Notes under the pieces: model-generated
Told to the model about the DNA's origin: nothing
What the model saw: only the letters and a program-made list of their open reading frames with translations
Databases searched by the model: none
Shown: positions 46,780 to 55,194 of the stretch, piece by piece
How positions within the stretch are numbered: position 1 is the first letter of the stretch
Layout: every line of letters begins with the position of its first letter
Program-made: the position numbers and the translations under genes
Assembly: GCF_001865575.2 (NCBI RefSeq)
Contig: NZ_CP017562.2
Location: forward strand, 186,001-250,000
Length of the DNA stretch: 64,000 bases
Direction: 5' to 3'
DNA from: Paraburkholderia sprentiae WSM5005
Lineage (GTDB): Bacteria > Pseudomonadota > Gammaproteobacteria > Burkholderiales > Burkholderiaceae

Positions 46780-47041
46780 GCGTGGTGACCTCAATTGATC
46801 CATATGCGTTTATCCCTGATTTTCCGGCAGGGATGGTCGCCGTGCGCAACAGCGCCGCGCGGATTCTCAGAAAGTCTGTGCGGCTCGGAAGGGTAATGCA
46901 GCCAAGCGAAAGACCGTGGCCACCTGCCGGGTGCAACCTGAAGTTTCCGCGCCGCACCCCGTTGATCCATGTGTAGTCATCGATCAGACCATCGTCGCGA
47001 TAGAGCGCGAACCATTCGAAGTGATCGGTCGGATTGGGCGA
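46760..47041 (-). pseudogene. Tlde1/DUF2778-like peptidoglycan-targeting effector, C-terminal remnant
   Basis: Reading the minus strand from 47041 gives 93 residues that include HFEWFALYRDDGLIDDY, NGVRRGNFRLHPAGG and HGLSLGCITLPS, ending at 46760. These match the C-terminal half of DUF2778/Tlde1 proteins, L,D-transpeptidase-like toxins of type VI secretion; the catalytic His (RLHPAG) and Cys (SLGC) are present. An in-frame TAG (47044-47042) lies just before, and the N-terminal half of the fold is missing. The longest frame with a start is a GTG at 46957. It is probably a broken gene. Confidence 0.7.
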
Positions 47042-47043
47042 CT

Positions 47044-47073
47044 AAAAATTGCGAACGGGTAATTTTTTACCCG
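47044..47073 (-). terminator. Intrinsic terminator of the two small minus-strand genes
   Basis: On the minus strand CGGGTAA, a four-A loop and TTACCCG form a perfect 7-base stem (47073-47056), followed by TTCGCAATTTTT. It lies 110 bases after the gene ending at 47184 and just before the effector remnant. Confidence 0.7.
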
Positions 47074-47183
47074 AAAAACTGATGGTGAGCAATACGTAAG
47101 GGCCGACCGATGCCGCCGGATGCGCCGGTATCGTCACATAGGCCAGCGCTGCCACGACGTCACCCATACGATCGCACAAACGC

Positions 47184-47429
47184 TTACTTTGTGACTGAAA
47201 GATTCAGTCGTGCCGCCAGATCCGGATGCGCTTCGCCAAGACATCGAAGTGCCAGGGCTCCAAGCTTGCGGGCCGATTCGTCATCCAATGGGCCTTCCGG
47301 CGCTTCAGGAATATCGAGGAACATCGCCCGATCCAACGTTGCTTGAATAGCACGGCGCGACACATTGCTCATTTTGAGCGTATTCGTGTCGTCATCGTAG
47401 ATAAAGACGACAGCAAGGTCTCGGACCAT
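47184..47429 (-). CDS. Small hypothetical protein, coupled to the Cys-rich gene upstream
   Basis: The 81-residue acidic/mixed protein begins VRDLAVVFIYDDDTNTLKMS after the initiator Met. Its ATG overlaps the stop of the upstream gene as TGATG, so it is translated by coupling. No family is recognised and no membrane helix or signal is present. Position after a Cys-rich, toxin-tail-like protein would suit a small cytoplasmic partner or immunity protein, but this is a guess from order alone. Confidence 0.6.
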   Translation of the reverse strand: MVRDLAVVFIYDDDTNTLKMSNVSRRAIQATLDRAMFLDIPEAPEGPLDDESARKLGALALRCLGEAHPDLAARLNLSVTK

Positions 47430-47950
47430 CAATAGCCTCTGCACTGGTTGTATGTTTCAAAAGCACGTTGTTCGCACGCAAAACGAGTTCTCAAATCGCC
47501 GCCGTATGTTTCTGACAGCATCTTGCACGCGATCATATTCCGCTCGTATTCCATCTCGCACGCGATCTCTTGTTGTTCGCTGACGCCACGTGCGCCAAGG
47601 ACCGTCACATCTCCGCCTGTCAAGGCGTCAGAATACTCGAACGGCTGTGCATTGCCGAGTTTCTGCGGCCCGCGCGGGCTGCTGCCATAAAGCGAGCTTG
47701 CCACCCTCGCGCAGTCCGCTTGTTGTGCGCGCCCCCGACAATCGCACGCCCATCCGTAACCTAGGGCGTTGGCCATGTCGTAACCGGCTGAGTACGAGCG
47801 AAGCCTATCCTGCGGAAAGAATTCGCCCCTTTCGACGTTCAGCGCCGTTGCGCGTGGCATTCGCGGGAACTTGGAGAATATTGAGTATGTCACGCGGCAA
47901 AGCAGGCATTCGTCCTTGGCTTCGGTGGCGTCCTGTTTCTGTTGATTCAT
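47429..47950 (-). CDS. Cys-rich hypothetical protein, possible toxin tail
   Basis: The 173-residue protein carries about ten Cys residues, in CLLC, WACDC, ADC, the IACEMEYERNMIACKML block, FACEQ and NQCRGY. No signal peptide or known domain is visible. The Cys-bracketed tail ending CEQRAFETYNQCRGY resembles, in style, short C-terminal ends of PAAR/Rhs-associated toxins, but I cannot assign it. ATG at 47950 is preferred because GAGAAG lies 7 bases upstream; an ATG at 47965 is possible. The region is less GC-rich than the flanking ectoine genes, which suggests transfer. Confidence 0.6.
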   Translation of the reverse strand: MNQQKQDATEAKDECLLCRVTYSIFSKFPRMPRATALNVERGEFFPQDRLRSYSAGYDMANALGYGWACDCRGRAQQADCARVASSLYGSSPRGPQKLGNAQPFEYSDALTGGDVTVLGARGVSEQQEIACEMEYERNMIACKMLSETYGGDLRTRFACEQRAFETYNQCRGY

Positions 47951-48290
47951 TTGACATCTTCTCATTTACCAGAAAACACCCGACGAATTGACCATCCAAA
48001 CGAGTCACAGTCAACCGCTTTAATTTGCGATAGAGCCGTTTTGACAATCATTGACAATAAGCGTTGTCCAGCGGCAGATAAGTCTGAAGCCCACAGAGTT
48101 CGTATCGACGGTTCGCCGATCAGATGCCAGCGCCAAAGGTAAAATGGCTCTTCCTTTAACGATCACCTTACCCGACACGTCCTCTTGCTCAGGCTCATTT
48201 CGGAATCGAAAAATTCTTATTGTTACGCGCAAAAAACCTGCCTTGACGGGCGGGTTCGGAGATTTCTATTGCAACCAGAGTTACCGCGAG
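47951..48290. other. Intergenic, AT-richer stretch at the island edge
   Basis: This 340-base region contains only short open frames; a 70-codon minus-strand frame at 48020-48232 begins RVTIRIFRFRNEPEQEDVSG but has no recognised relatives. It probably holds the promoter of the Cys-rich gene and island debris. Confidence 0.35.
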
Positions 48291-49382
48291 CTAGTGCGCG
48301 GGTTCGCCGCCGTAATGCCGATCCGGAATCACAACGATATTCCCCACAAAGCGCTTTTCCATGAAGCGCGTCTGCGCGTCATGAAACTTCGACAGCGGAT
48401 AAGTCGCCGCCAGAACCGGCCGGATCGTCCCGTTCTGAATGTAGTCGAGCACGCGTTTGAACGCGCCACGCGTGCCCTGCGACGATCCATTCAACTGCAA
48501 CTGCTTCAGATACATCGTGCGCAAGTCGAGTTGCACGACCGGCCCGGCGATCGCGCCCGCGGTCGTATATCGCCCCTCGGGCCGCAGCACGTTCAGCAGC
48601 TTGCCGAACAGCGCCCCGCCAACCAGATCCGCCACCACGTCGACGGGCCGGCCGCCGGTCATCCGCTCGACCTCCGCGACGAAATCGCCGCTGTCGCGCA
48701 GCATCACGCCTTGCGCGCCGAGCGCCAGCACCGCCGCTTCCTTGCCCTTGCTGACCACCGCATACGGAATCGCGCCGCGCGCGCGGCATAGCTGGATGAT
48801 GGCCGAGCCGACGCCGCCGGATGCGCCGGTAATCAGCACCGTTTCGCCGCGCTTGACGGCCGCGCGTTCGATCATCTGCTCGCCGGTGTGATAAGCGCAC
48901 CAGAACGTGGCGAGTTCGGCGTCGGAATAGGTGGAGTCGACATGATGCGCGTTTTCCGCCGGCACGGCCGTGTATTCGGCGTAACCGCCGTCGCGGCCGT
49001 GGCCGATGTAGTCGATATCGGCGAGGCTGTCGTCGTCGCGGTTGTAGATCGACGCGTCGACGATCACGCGCTCGCCGATACGCGCGTCGCTGACGCCGCG
49101 ACCCACCGCGACCACGCGACCGACGATATCCGCGCCCTGAATGCGCGGAAACGTCAGCGTCGAGCGGCCGCGTCGCCACGTCGACACCGCTTGCGGGTCG
49201 TCGTCGGTGCCGTAGGCGCCTTGGCGGACCCACACATCGGTATTGTTGAGACCGCATGCGGTCACGTCGATCAGTACCTCGTCGGCCGCGCACGAGGGCA
49301 CCGGCACGTCGTCGCGATAGACCAGTTTGTCGAGGCCGCCGTGCGCGGTCAGCACGACGGCCTTCATCGTTTTCGGAAGCAT
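48291..49382 (-). CDS. Quinone-oxidoreductase-like medium-chain dehydrogenase
   Basis: The 363-residue protein is a medium-chain dehydrogenase/reductase: N-terminal GroES-like domain (KAVVLTAHGGLDKLVYRDD) and a Rossmann domain with ITGASGGVGSAIIQL. The usual zinc-site GHE is replaced by GAD in FPRIQGADIVGRV, so it is more like zinc-free quinone oxidoreductases. AAGGGG lies 5 bases before the ATG. It is 65 bases downstream of eutD on the same strand and probably in the same transcript, which makes it an unexplained accessory enzyme of the ectoine cluster. Confidence 0.82.
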   Translation of the reverse strand: MLPKTMKAVVLTAHGGLDKLVYRDDVPVPSCAADEVLIDVTACGLNNTDVWVRQGAYGTDDDPQAVSTWRRGRSTLTFPRIQGADIVGRVVAVGRGVSDARIGERVIVDASIYNRDDDSLADIDYIGHGRDGGYAEYTAVPAENAHHVDSTYSDAELATFWCAYHTGEQMIERAAVKRGETVLITGASGGVGSAIIQLCRARGAIPYAVVSKGKEAAVLALGAQGVMLRDSGDFVAEVERMTGGRPVDVVADLVGGALFGKLLNVLRPEGRYTTAGAIAGPVVQLDLRTMYLKQLQLNGSSQGTRGAFKRVLDYIQNGTIRPVLAATYPLSKFHDAQTRFMEKRFVGNIVVIPDRHYGGEPAH

Positions 49383-49447
49383 GTTTCCCCTTTCGTTGAA
49401 ACGAACATCGTGCTTCGCGAGTTCTCGCGGGCACGACGCCCGCGCGA

Positions 49448-50668
49448 TCACGGTTTGACGAACAGCTTGCGTGGCGTCCTGCAAAAGGTCTCGACGCCGG
49501 TCCGCGTAATCAGAATGCTCTCGGTGATTTCGAGGCCCCAGTCGTCGAGCCACAGGCCCGGCATGAAGTGGAATGTCATGCCGGGTTCGAGGACGGTCTT
49601 GTCCCCGGGGCGCAGGCTCATCGTGCGCTCGCCCCAGTCGGGCGGATAGCTCGCGCCGATCGGATAGCCGCAGCGGCTGTTCTTCTCGATGCCGTATTTA
49701 TGCAGCACCGCGAAAAATGCATTGGCGATGTCCTCGCAGGTATTGCCGGGTTTCGCCGCGGCGAGCCCTGCCTCGATCCCTTCGACCACCGCACGCTCGC
49801 CCTCGATGAAATGCTTCGGCGGCTTGCCGAGGTACACGGTGCGCGACTGCGGGCAGTGATAACGCTTGAAGCAGCCGGCGATTTCGAAGAACGTGCCGGC
49901 ATCCTTCGCGAACGGCGTGTCGTCCCAGGTTAGATGCGGGGCGGCCGCGTCGGCGCCGGTCGGCAGCAGCGGTACGATCGCCGGATAGTCGCCGCCATGA
50001 CCCTCGACGCCGGTAATGCCGGCCGAGTAGATTTCCGCGACGAGATCATTCTTACGCATGCCGGGCTCGATTCGCTCGACGATATGCGCATGCATCTTCT
50101 CGACGATGCGTGCGGCCACGCGCATGTACTCGATCTCGCGCGGCGATTTCACCGCGCGTTGCCAGTTGACGAGGCCGGTCGAGTCCTGCCATGTCGCGTC
50201 CGGCAGATGCGCGACCAGCGAGCGATACGCGGCGGCGCTGAAATAGTAGTTGTCCATTTCGACGCCGATCTTCGCATGGGCCCAGCCGCGCGCGGCGATC
50301 ACGTCGCGCGCGAGGTAGTCCATCGGATGCCGCACGGTGGATTGCACGTAATGATCCGGATAGCCGACGATCTGACCGTGCTGCATGAAGACGGTGCGCT
50401 TCGCACCGTTCGCGTCCTGACCACGGCCGAACCAGACCGGCTCGCCATCGAGCGCGAGCAGCACGCACTGATGCACGTAAAACGACCAGCCGTCGTAGCC
50501 GGTGAGCCAGGCCATGTTGGTCGGATCGGACACGATCAATAGCTCGATGCCGGCCGCCTGCATGGCCTTGCGCGTTTTCGCGAGACGCGCGGCGTATTCG
50601 TCGCGTTCGAACGGCAGGCGCACGACGGGGGCCCCAATTCGCGATTCGTGTTGCTTCGTATCTGACAT
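49448..50668 (-). CDS. eutD: EutD/DoeA, ectoine hydrolase (M24 creatinase-like fold)
   Basis: The 406-residue protein has a creatinase N-domain (residues about 20-160, PTNMAWLTGYDGWSFYVHQ) and an M24 pita-bread domain (170-400, with GHGGDYPAIVPLLPTG, EIAGCFKRYHCPQSRTV and LEPGMTFHFMPGLW). In ectoine users this enzyme opens the ectoine ring to N-acetyl-diaminobutyrate. AGGGGAAG lies directly upstream of the ATG at 50668. It is divergent from ehuA; the gap between them contains two CTAG palindromes. Confidence 0.88.
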   Translation of the reverse strand: MSDTKQHESRIGAPVVRLPFERDEYAARLAKTRKAMQAAGIELLIVSDPTNMAWLTGYDGWSFYVHQCVLLALDGEPVWFGRGQDANGAKRTVFMQHGQIVGYPDHYVQSTVRHPMDYLARDVIAARGWAHAKIGVEMDNYYFSAAAYRSLVAHLPDATWQDSTGLVNWQRAVKSPREIEYMRVAARIVEKMHAHIVERIEPGMRKNDLVAEIYSAGITGVEGHGGDYPAIVPLLPTGADAAAPHLTWDDTPFAKDAGTFFEIAGCFKRYHCPQSRTVYLGKPPKHFIEGERAVVEGIEAGLAAAKPGNTCEDIANAFFAVLHKYGIEKNSRCGYPIGASYPPDWGERTMSLRPGDKTVLEPGMTFHFMPGLWLDDWGLEITESILITRTGVETFCRTPRKLFVKP

Positions 50669-50783
50669 CTTCCCCTCTCTCTCTGAGCGTGACGTCGTTG
50701 CGGAAAGTGGCGCCCGGTGCACCTGAATGGGGCGTCCACAGGTATCTCTCGCCGCAGTCTAATGCCGCGAAAAAACGCCGCTG

Positions 50784-50799
50784 AATGTGCTAGTTCAAT
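50784..50799. promoter_or_regulatory. Candidate EnuR operator 3 (between eutD and ehuA)
   Basis: AATGTGCTAGTTCAAT fits AWTGNNCTAGNNCAAT. It lies 115 bases upstream of the eutD start (minus strand), so it is well placed to control that promoter. Confidence 0.6.
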
Positions 50800-50875
50800 G
50801 TTCGCGACGTTAGCGACGGACGCTGCGTGGTTGTTGCAGTGCACGCTGCGCCGCGCTTGTCCGCGCGTAAAAAGA

Positions 50876-50891
50876 ATTGTTCTAGAGCAAT
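50876..50891. promoter_or_regulatory. Candidate EnuR operator 4 (between eutD and ehuA)
   Basis: ATTGTTCTAGAGCAAT fits AWTGNNCTAGNNCAAT and is a 14-of-16 palindrome. Its reverse complement matches operator 1 at 15 of 16 bases. It lies 109 bases upstream of the ehuA start, 92 bases from operator 3. Confidence 0.7.
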
Positions 50892-51000
50892 CTGGATCGC
50901 AAATATGGCTGCGTATTCTGGTTTGCATTACTGGCGTTTGTGACGCCGCAGCCGCGTTTCATTCACTCAAGTCATGTACGACGAACGGGATCGAATCGAT

Positions 51001-51885
51001 ATGAACACCGCGCGAGTTACCGATTTGCTGAGCGCTTCAGGCATCGCCCCGGCGAGTCATTCGTCCGCGAGCACGCCGGCGCACCGACACGAGAGCCCGG
51101 CGGACAAGCCATTGATCCGGCTCGACCGGATCACGAAACGATATGGTGCGCTGACCGTGCTCGACGAACTGTCGCTCGACGTGATGCCCGGCGAGAAGCT
51201 CGCGCTGATCGGTCCGTCGGGATCGGGCAAGACGACGATCCTGCGCATCCTGATGACGCTGGAGACGATCGACGGCGGCCATATCGAAGTGGACGGCGAA
51301 CAGCTGTTCCATATGCCGCGCGGCGGCCAGATGGTGCCCGCGAACGAACGGCATCTGCAGAAGATGCGCGAGAAGATCGGCATGGTGTTCCAGCACTTCA
51401 ATCTGTTTCCGCACAAGAGCGTGCTCGACAACGTGACGCTCGCGCCGATGCTGACGAAGGGCGAGAGCCGTGCGTCGGCCGAGAAGCGCGCGCTCGAACT
51501 GCTCGACATGGTCGGCATGAGCGACAAGGCGAACAGCCGTCCAGCGCAACTGTCGGGCGGGCAGAAACAGCGCGTGGCGATCGCACGGGCGCTCGCGCTC
51601 GCACCGCGGATCATGCTGTTCGACGAAGTGACGTCCGCGCTCGACCCCGAACTCGTCGAGGAAGTGCTGAACGTGATGCAACGGCTCGCGCGCGAGACCG
51701 ACATGACGATGCTGCTCGTCACGCACGAAATGGGCTTCGCGCACGACTTCGCCGATCGCGTGCTGTTCTTCGACCGCGGCAGGATCGTCGAGGAAGGCAA
51801 GCCCGAGGACATCTTCACGCATCCGACGCACGAGCGGACCCAGACCTTTCTGCGCAAGATCCTCGCCGCGGGGCATCGAATTTGA
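51001..51885 (+). CDS. ehuA: EhuA, ATPase of the ectoine/hydroxyectoine ABC importer
   Basis: The 294-residue protein has all ABC ATPase motifs: Walker A GPSGSGKT, signature [15 protein letters not shown], Walker [15 protein letters not shown] and the switch His in LLVTHEMGF. It is of the polar amino acid importer type. A 35-residue leader precedes the ATPase core; an ATG at 50974 would add nine residues. The genes for the binding protein and two permeases follow, giving a complete importer energised by this subunit on the inner membrane. Confidence 0.9.
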   Translation: MNTARVTDLLSASGIAPASHSSASTPAHRHESPADKPLIRLDRITKRYGALTVLDELSLDVMPGEKLALIGPSGSGKTTILRILMTLETIDGGHIEVDGEQLFHMPRGGQMVPANERHLQKMREKIGMVFQHFNLFPHKSVLDNVTLAPMLTKGESRASAEKRALELLDMVGMSDKANSRPAQLSGGQKQRVAIARALALAPRIMLFDEVTSALDPELVEEVLNVMQRLARETDMTMLLVTHEMGFAHDFADRVLFFDRGRIVEEGKPEDIFTHPTHERTQTFLRKILAAGHRI

Positions 51886-51968
51886 GCCGACCTCCCAGAG
51901 ATTGCTTTTTCCACGCTGTACATCATCCACTACTACGTCATACCACTACGCCATAGGAGCCAGAGATC

Positions 51969-52811
51969 ATGAAGCTGAAGGGGATACTGATTGCGGGAGG
52001 GGTGTCGCTGCTGACGCTCGCGAGCCTCGCTTATGCCGCCGACGACAAGCTCACGCAGCTGCGCCAGCAAGGCTTCGCGCGCATCGCGATTGCGAACGAA
52101 CCGCCGTTCACCGCAGTCGGCGCCGACGGCAAGGTGACGGGCGCGGCGCCGGACGTCGCGCGCGCGGTGTTCAAGAAGCTCGGCGTCAACGACGTGGTCG
52201 CGTCGGTCTCCGAGTATGGCGCGATGATTCCGGGCCTTGCGGCCGGGCGCCATGACGCGATCGCGGCGGGACTGTTCATGACGCCGCAGCGTTGCGCGGC
52301 CGTCGCCTATTCGCAGCCGGTGCTGTGCGCGGTCGAAGCGTTCGCGGTCAAGAAAGGCAACACGAAGAGCATCAAGACCTACGACGAAATCGCGAAAGAT
52401 TCCAAAGCGGTGATCGGTGTGGAAGGCGGCACGACCGAGCAGAAGCTCGCGACCGCCGCGAATATTCCGACCGATCGCGTGATCATCGTGCCGGACGGGC
52501 AAAGCGGTCTGAAGATGCTGCAAGACGGCCGCATCGACGTGTTCGCGTTGCCGCTGCTGTCGATTACCGATCTGCTTTCGAAGGCGAAAGACCCGAACCT
52601 CGAATCGATCGCACCGGTGCAGAACACGCCGGTGCAATGCGACGGCGTCGCGTTCCGCAAGCAGGACACCGCGCTGCGCGATGCATTCGACGTCGAGCTC
52701 AAGAAGATGAAGGAGTCCGGTGAGTTCGCGAAGATCGTCGAACCCTATGGCTTCTCGGCGAAGGCCGCGATGTCGACGAGCCGCGAAAAACTGTGCGCGG
52801 CGAAGAACTGA
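51969..52811 (+). CDS. ehuB: EhuB, periplasmic ectoine/hydroxyectoine-binding protein
   Basis: The 280-residue protein has a cleavable signal (KLKGILIAGGVSLLTLASLAYA, likely cut after residue 23) and a family 3 solute-binding domain starting LRQQGFARIAIANEPPF. Its position between the ATPase and two permease genes and next to eut genes identifies it as EhuB, the receptor of the importer. AGGAG stands 10 bases before the ATG. Several Cys residues (RCAAVAYSQPVLCAVEA) lie in the ligand domain. Confidence 0.88.
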   Translation: MKLKGILIAGGVSLLTLASLAYAADDKLTQLRQQGFARIAIANEPPFTAVGADGKVTGAAPDVARAVFKKLGVNDVVASVSEYGAMIPGLAAGRHDAIAAGLFMTPQRCAAVAYSQPVLCAVEAFAVKKGNTKSIKTYDEIAKDSKAVIGVEGGTTEQKLATAANIPTDRVIIVPDGQSGLKMLQDGRIDVFALPLLSITDLLSKAKDPNLESIAPVQNTPVQCDGVAFRKQDTALRDAFDVELKKMKESGEFAKIVEPYGFSAKAAMSTSREKLCAAKN

Positions 52812-52885
52812 GTCCGCGATAACTCACCATGCGCGCAACACGGTAGCGCGCGTGGCCCACCACACATTGCGCGCGAGGTGCGTCG

Positions 52886-53545
52886 ATGAACCACTGGTCC
52901 GGCTATTTGCAGCTGATTCTGCAGGGTGCGCAGACCACCGTCGAACTGACGCTGATGGGCGCGGTACTCGCGCTCGTGATGGCGTTCGTCGCGGGGCTCG
53001 GCCGCTTGTCGCGTTTCTTCGTGGTGCGCGCCTTGGCTACGTCGTATATCGAGTTCTTTCGCGGCACCTCGATATTCGTGCAGCTGTTCTGGGCGTACTT
53101 CGTGTTGCCGATGGCCGGCCTGACGCTGACGCCGCTGCAGGCCGGCGTGCTAGCGCTCGGTTTGAACGTCGGTGCGTACGGTGCCGAAGTGGTGCGCGGC
53201 GCGGTCGCCGCGATCGGCCACGAGCAGCGCGGCGCCTGCATCGCGCTCAATCTTTCCCGCTATCAGCGCATGCGGCACGTGATCCTTCCGCAAGCCTTGC
53301 CGCTGATGCTGCCCACGTTCGGCAACAACGCGATCGAGCTGCTGAAGGGCACGGCGGTTGTGTCGCTGATCTCGCTCGGCGACATGACGTTTCAGGCGCA
53401 GGTGGTGCGCTCGCAAACCGGCAACACGTTGATTCCGTTCGCGACGATTCTCGCGCTGTACTTCGCCATGGCCTGTCTGATCTCGTTCGGTATGCGCAAG
53501 CTGGAAAACCGGATGAGCTTTGGTCTCGACCGCATCAGGAGATAG
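52886..53545 (+). CDS. ehuC: EhuC, permease of the ectoine ABC importer
   Basis: The 219-residue protein is a HisM/GlnP-type ABC permease with about five helices (QTTVELTLMGAVLALVMAF) and the cytoplasmic EAA-like loop in RGACIALNLSRYQRMRHVILPQALP, where the usual EAA Glu is replaced by Arg-Gly. GAGGTG lies upstream of the ATG. It pairs with EhuD 4 bases downstream to form the membrane channel. Confidence 0.88.
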   Translation: MNHWSGYLQLILQGAQTTVELTLMGAVLALVMAFVAGLGRLSRFFVVRALATSYIEFFRGTSIFVQLFWAYFVLPMAGLTLTPLQAGVLALGLNVGAYGAEVVRGAVAAIGHEQRGACIALNLSRYQRMRHVILPQALPLMLPTFGNNAIELLKGTAVVSLISLGDMTFQAQVVRSQTGNTLIPFATILALYFAMACLISFGMRKLENRMSFGLDRIRR

Positions 53546-53549
53546 ACGT

Positions 53550-54209
53550 ATGGAATGGGACTGGAGCTTCGTGCGCGAGATTCTGCCGACCCTGCTGCAA
53601 GGGTTGGAGATCACCGTGCTCGCTACCTTGCTCGGCGCCGTGGTGGCGGCTGTGGTCGGCATGGCGATTGCCATTTTGCGGCTGGCGCCGAATCGTGCGG
53701 TGTCGCGCGGCACCTCGGCGGTCGCGAGTTTTATTCGCGGCACACCGCTGCTCGTGCAGCTGTATTTCGTGTTCTACGTGCTGCCCGACATCGGCATCCG
53801 CATGCCGGCGCTAGCGGCCGGCGTACTCGCCATAGGCGTGCATTACGCGACGTATGCGGCCGAGGTGTATCGCGCCGGCATCGAAAGCATTCCGCGCGGG
53901 CAATGGGAAGCCGCCAAGGCCTGCAATCTGAGCCCCGCGCAAACGTGGCAGCATGTCATCCTGCCCGAAGCGGTACCGCCGATGGTGCCCGCGCTCGCCA
54001 ATTACCTGATCTCGATGTTCAAGGAAACGCCGTTGCTGTCGGCGATCACGGTCCTCGAATTGATGAATCGGGCGAAGATCATCGCGAATACGGATTACCG
54101 CTATCTGGAGCCGATGACGCTCGTCGGCGTGCTGTTCCTGATCATCAGCCTAATCGCGGTCGCCTGTGTGCGACTACTTGAAAGGCGCTTTCCCGCGCCG
54201 GGGCATTGA
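53550..54209 (+). CDS. ehuD: EhuD, permease of the ectoine ABC importer
   Basis: The 219-residue protein is the second HisM/GlnP-type permease: GLEITVLATLLGAVVAAVVG at the N-terminus and the EAA loop GQWEAAKACNLSPAQTWQHVILPEAVP. The ATG at 53550 is preferred because an upstream ATG at 53520 lies inside ehuC. It is followed after 3 bases by eutA, so transport and catabolism are co-expressed. Confidence 0.88.
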   Translation: MEWDWSFVREILPTLLQGLEITVLATLLGAVVAAVVGMAIAILRLAPNRAVSRGTSAVASFIRGTPLLVQLYFVFYVLPDIGIRMPALAAGVLAIGVHYATYAAEVYRAGIESIPRGQWEAAKACNLSPAQTWQHVILPEAVPPMVPALANYLISMFKETPLLSAITVLELMNRAKIIANTDYRYLEPMTLVGVLFLIISLIAVACVRLLERRFPAPGH

Positions 54210-54212
54210 ACG

Positions 54213-54986
54213 ATGCAAACCACCATCCGGCAGTTCGAGCGCGCGCCGCAACTGCTCGAACGCGCTCTCGACAAACGTATCGGCCTCGTGATTCTCGCCA
54301 CCGATCACACCACCGAGCCGGACTTCGCGGCATTGGTGGCAAACCATCGTATCGGTATCTACGTGAATCGCGTGCCGTATGCGAACCCGGTCACGCCCGA
54401 CAATCTGCTGGCGATGCAGCCATCGCTGAGCGCGGGCGCGGCGTTGATCCTGCCCGACGAGACGCTCGACGTCGTGATGTATTCGTGCACGTCGGCATCC
54501 GTGGTAATCGGCGATGCGCAGATCGAGCGGGCTATTCATGCGGCGAAGCCATCGGCCACGGTCGTGACTCCAACCGCGGCCGCGGTCACGGCGCTCAACG
54601 CGCTGGGCGCACGGCGTATCAGCGTGCTGACGCCGTACACCGCCGAAACGAGTCGGCCGATGGCGGCGTATTTTGCCGCGCAAGGCTTCGCTATCGATCG
54701 CTTCTCATGCCTGGGTCTGACCGATGACCGGGAGATGGCGCGGATTTCGCACGACGACATCGTCGCCTTCGCGTGCGACGCGATCGCGCCGGACTCCGAT
54801 GCGCTGTTTATCTCGTGCACCGCGGTGAGAGCCGCGCCGATCATCGCGCGAATCGAGGCCGCGATTGGCAAGCCCGTGGTGAGCAGCAATCTCGCGACCG
54901 CATGGATGTGTTTGCGTCTATGCGGCGAGTACGAGGCGAGGCCGCAGCACGGTCGTTTGATGACGCTGCCGTTGCAGACGCGCTAA
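54213..54986 (+). CDS. eutA: EutA, maleate isomerase/arylmalonate decarboxylase-like protein of hydroxyectoine use
   Basis: The 257-residue protein belongs to the Asp/Glu racemase superfamily near arylmalonate decarboxylase and maleate isomerase. The two Cys positions typical of racemases are Cys92 in MYSCTSAS and Cys202 in FISCTAVRA. In hydroxyectoine-degrading bacteria EutA works with EutB and EutC to turn hydroxyectoine into ectoine. It lies 3 bases after ehuD, as in other ehu-eut clusters, although eutB and eutC are here in the distant half of the region. Confidence 0.87.
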   Translation: MQTTIRQFERAPQLLERALDKRIGLVILATDHTTEPDFAALVANHRIGIYVNRVPYANPVTPDNLLAMQPSLSAGAALILPDETLDVVMYSCTSASVVIGDAQIERAIHAAKPSATVVTPTAAAVTALNALGARRISVLTPYTAETSRPMAAYFAAQGFAIDRFSCLGLTDDREMARISHDDIVAFACDAIAPDSDALFISCTAVRAAPIIARIEAAIGKPVVSSNLATAWMCLRLCGEYEARPQHGRLMTLPLQTR

Positions 54987-55194
54987 ATGTCGTGCGTGGA
55001 GCCGATCGTGTCGTTTTTCCCGAACCCACACGACGTGTCATCGATGCACGCGTACGGATTACCGCATCGGTTACCGGCTTTATGGAAAACCCCGATGCCT
55101 GCATCGTCCTAGAACATCGTTGCAGGCGCGGGCCGCCGGTATCGTGGATTCGGGCGACATTGCTTGTGTCGCATAAAGACATCCTGGAGGAGAC

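Noticed and set aside
47044..47180. Possible N-terminal part of the Tlde1-like remnant (reading LTISFSGKKLPVRNF before the stop)
   Set aside because: It lies in the same frame as the remnant but coincides with a perfect stem, four-A loop and T-rich tail, which is better explained as the terminator of the upstream pair; the peptide does not match the family.
48020..48232. 70-codon minus-strand frame near the island edge
   Set aside because: No family resemblance, no good ribosome site and no clear partner; kept only as a remark in the intergenic entry.
48051..48791. 246-codon plus-strand frame overlapping the quinone-oxidoreductase-like gene
   Set aside because: Its second half is the antisense of a conserved dehydrogenase; the first half has no family features.
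55103..55118. Fifth EnuR operator before the MFS gene
   Set aside because: ATCGTCCTAGAACATC keeps the CTAG core but breaks the outer AWTG and CAAT arms, so it was not counted as a site.
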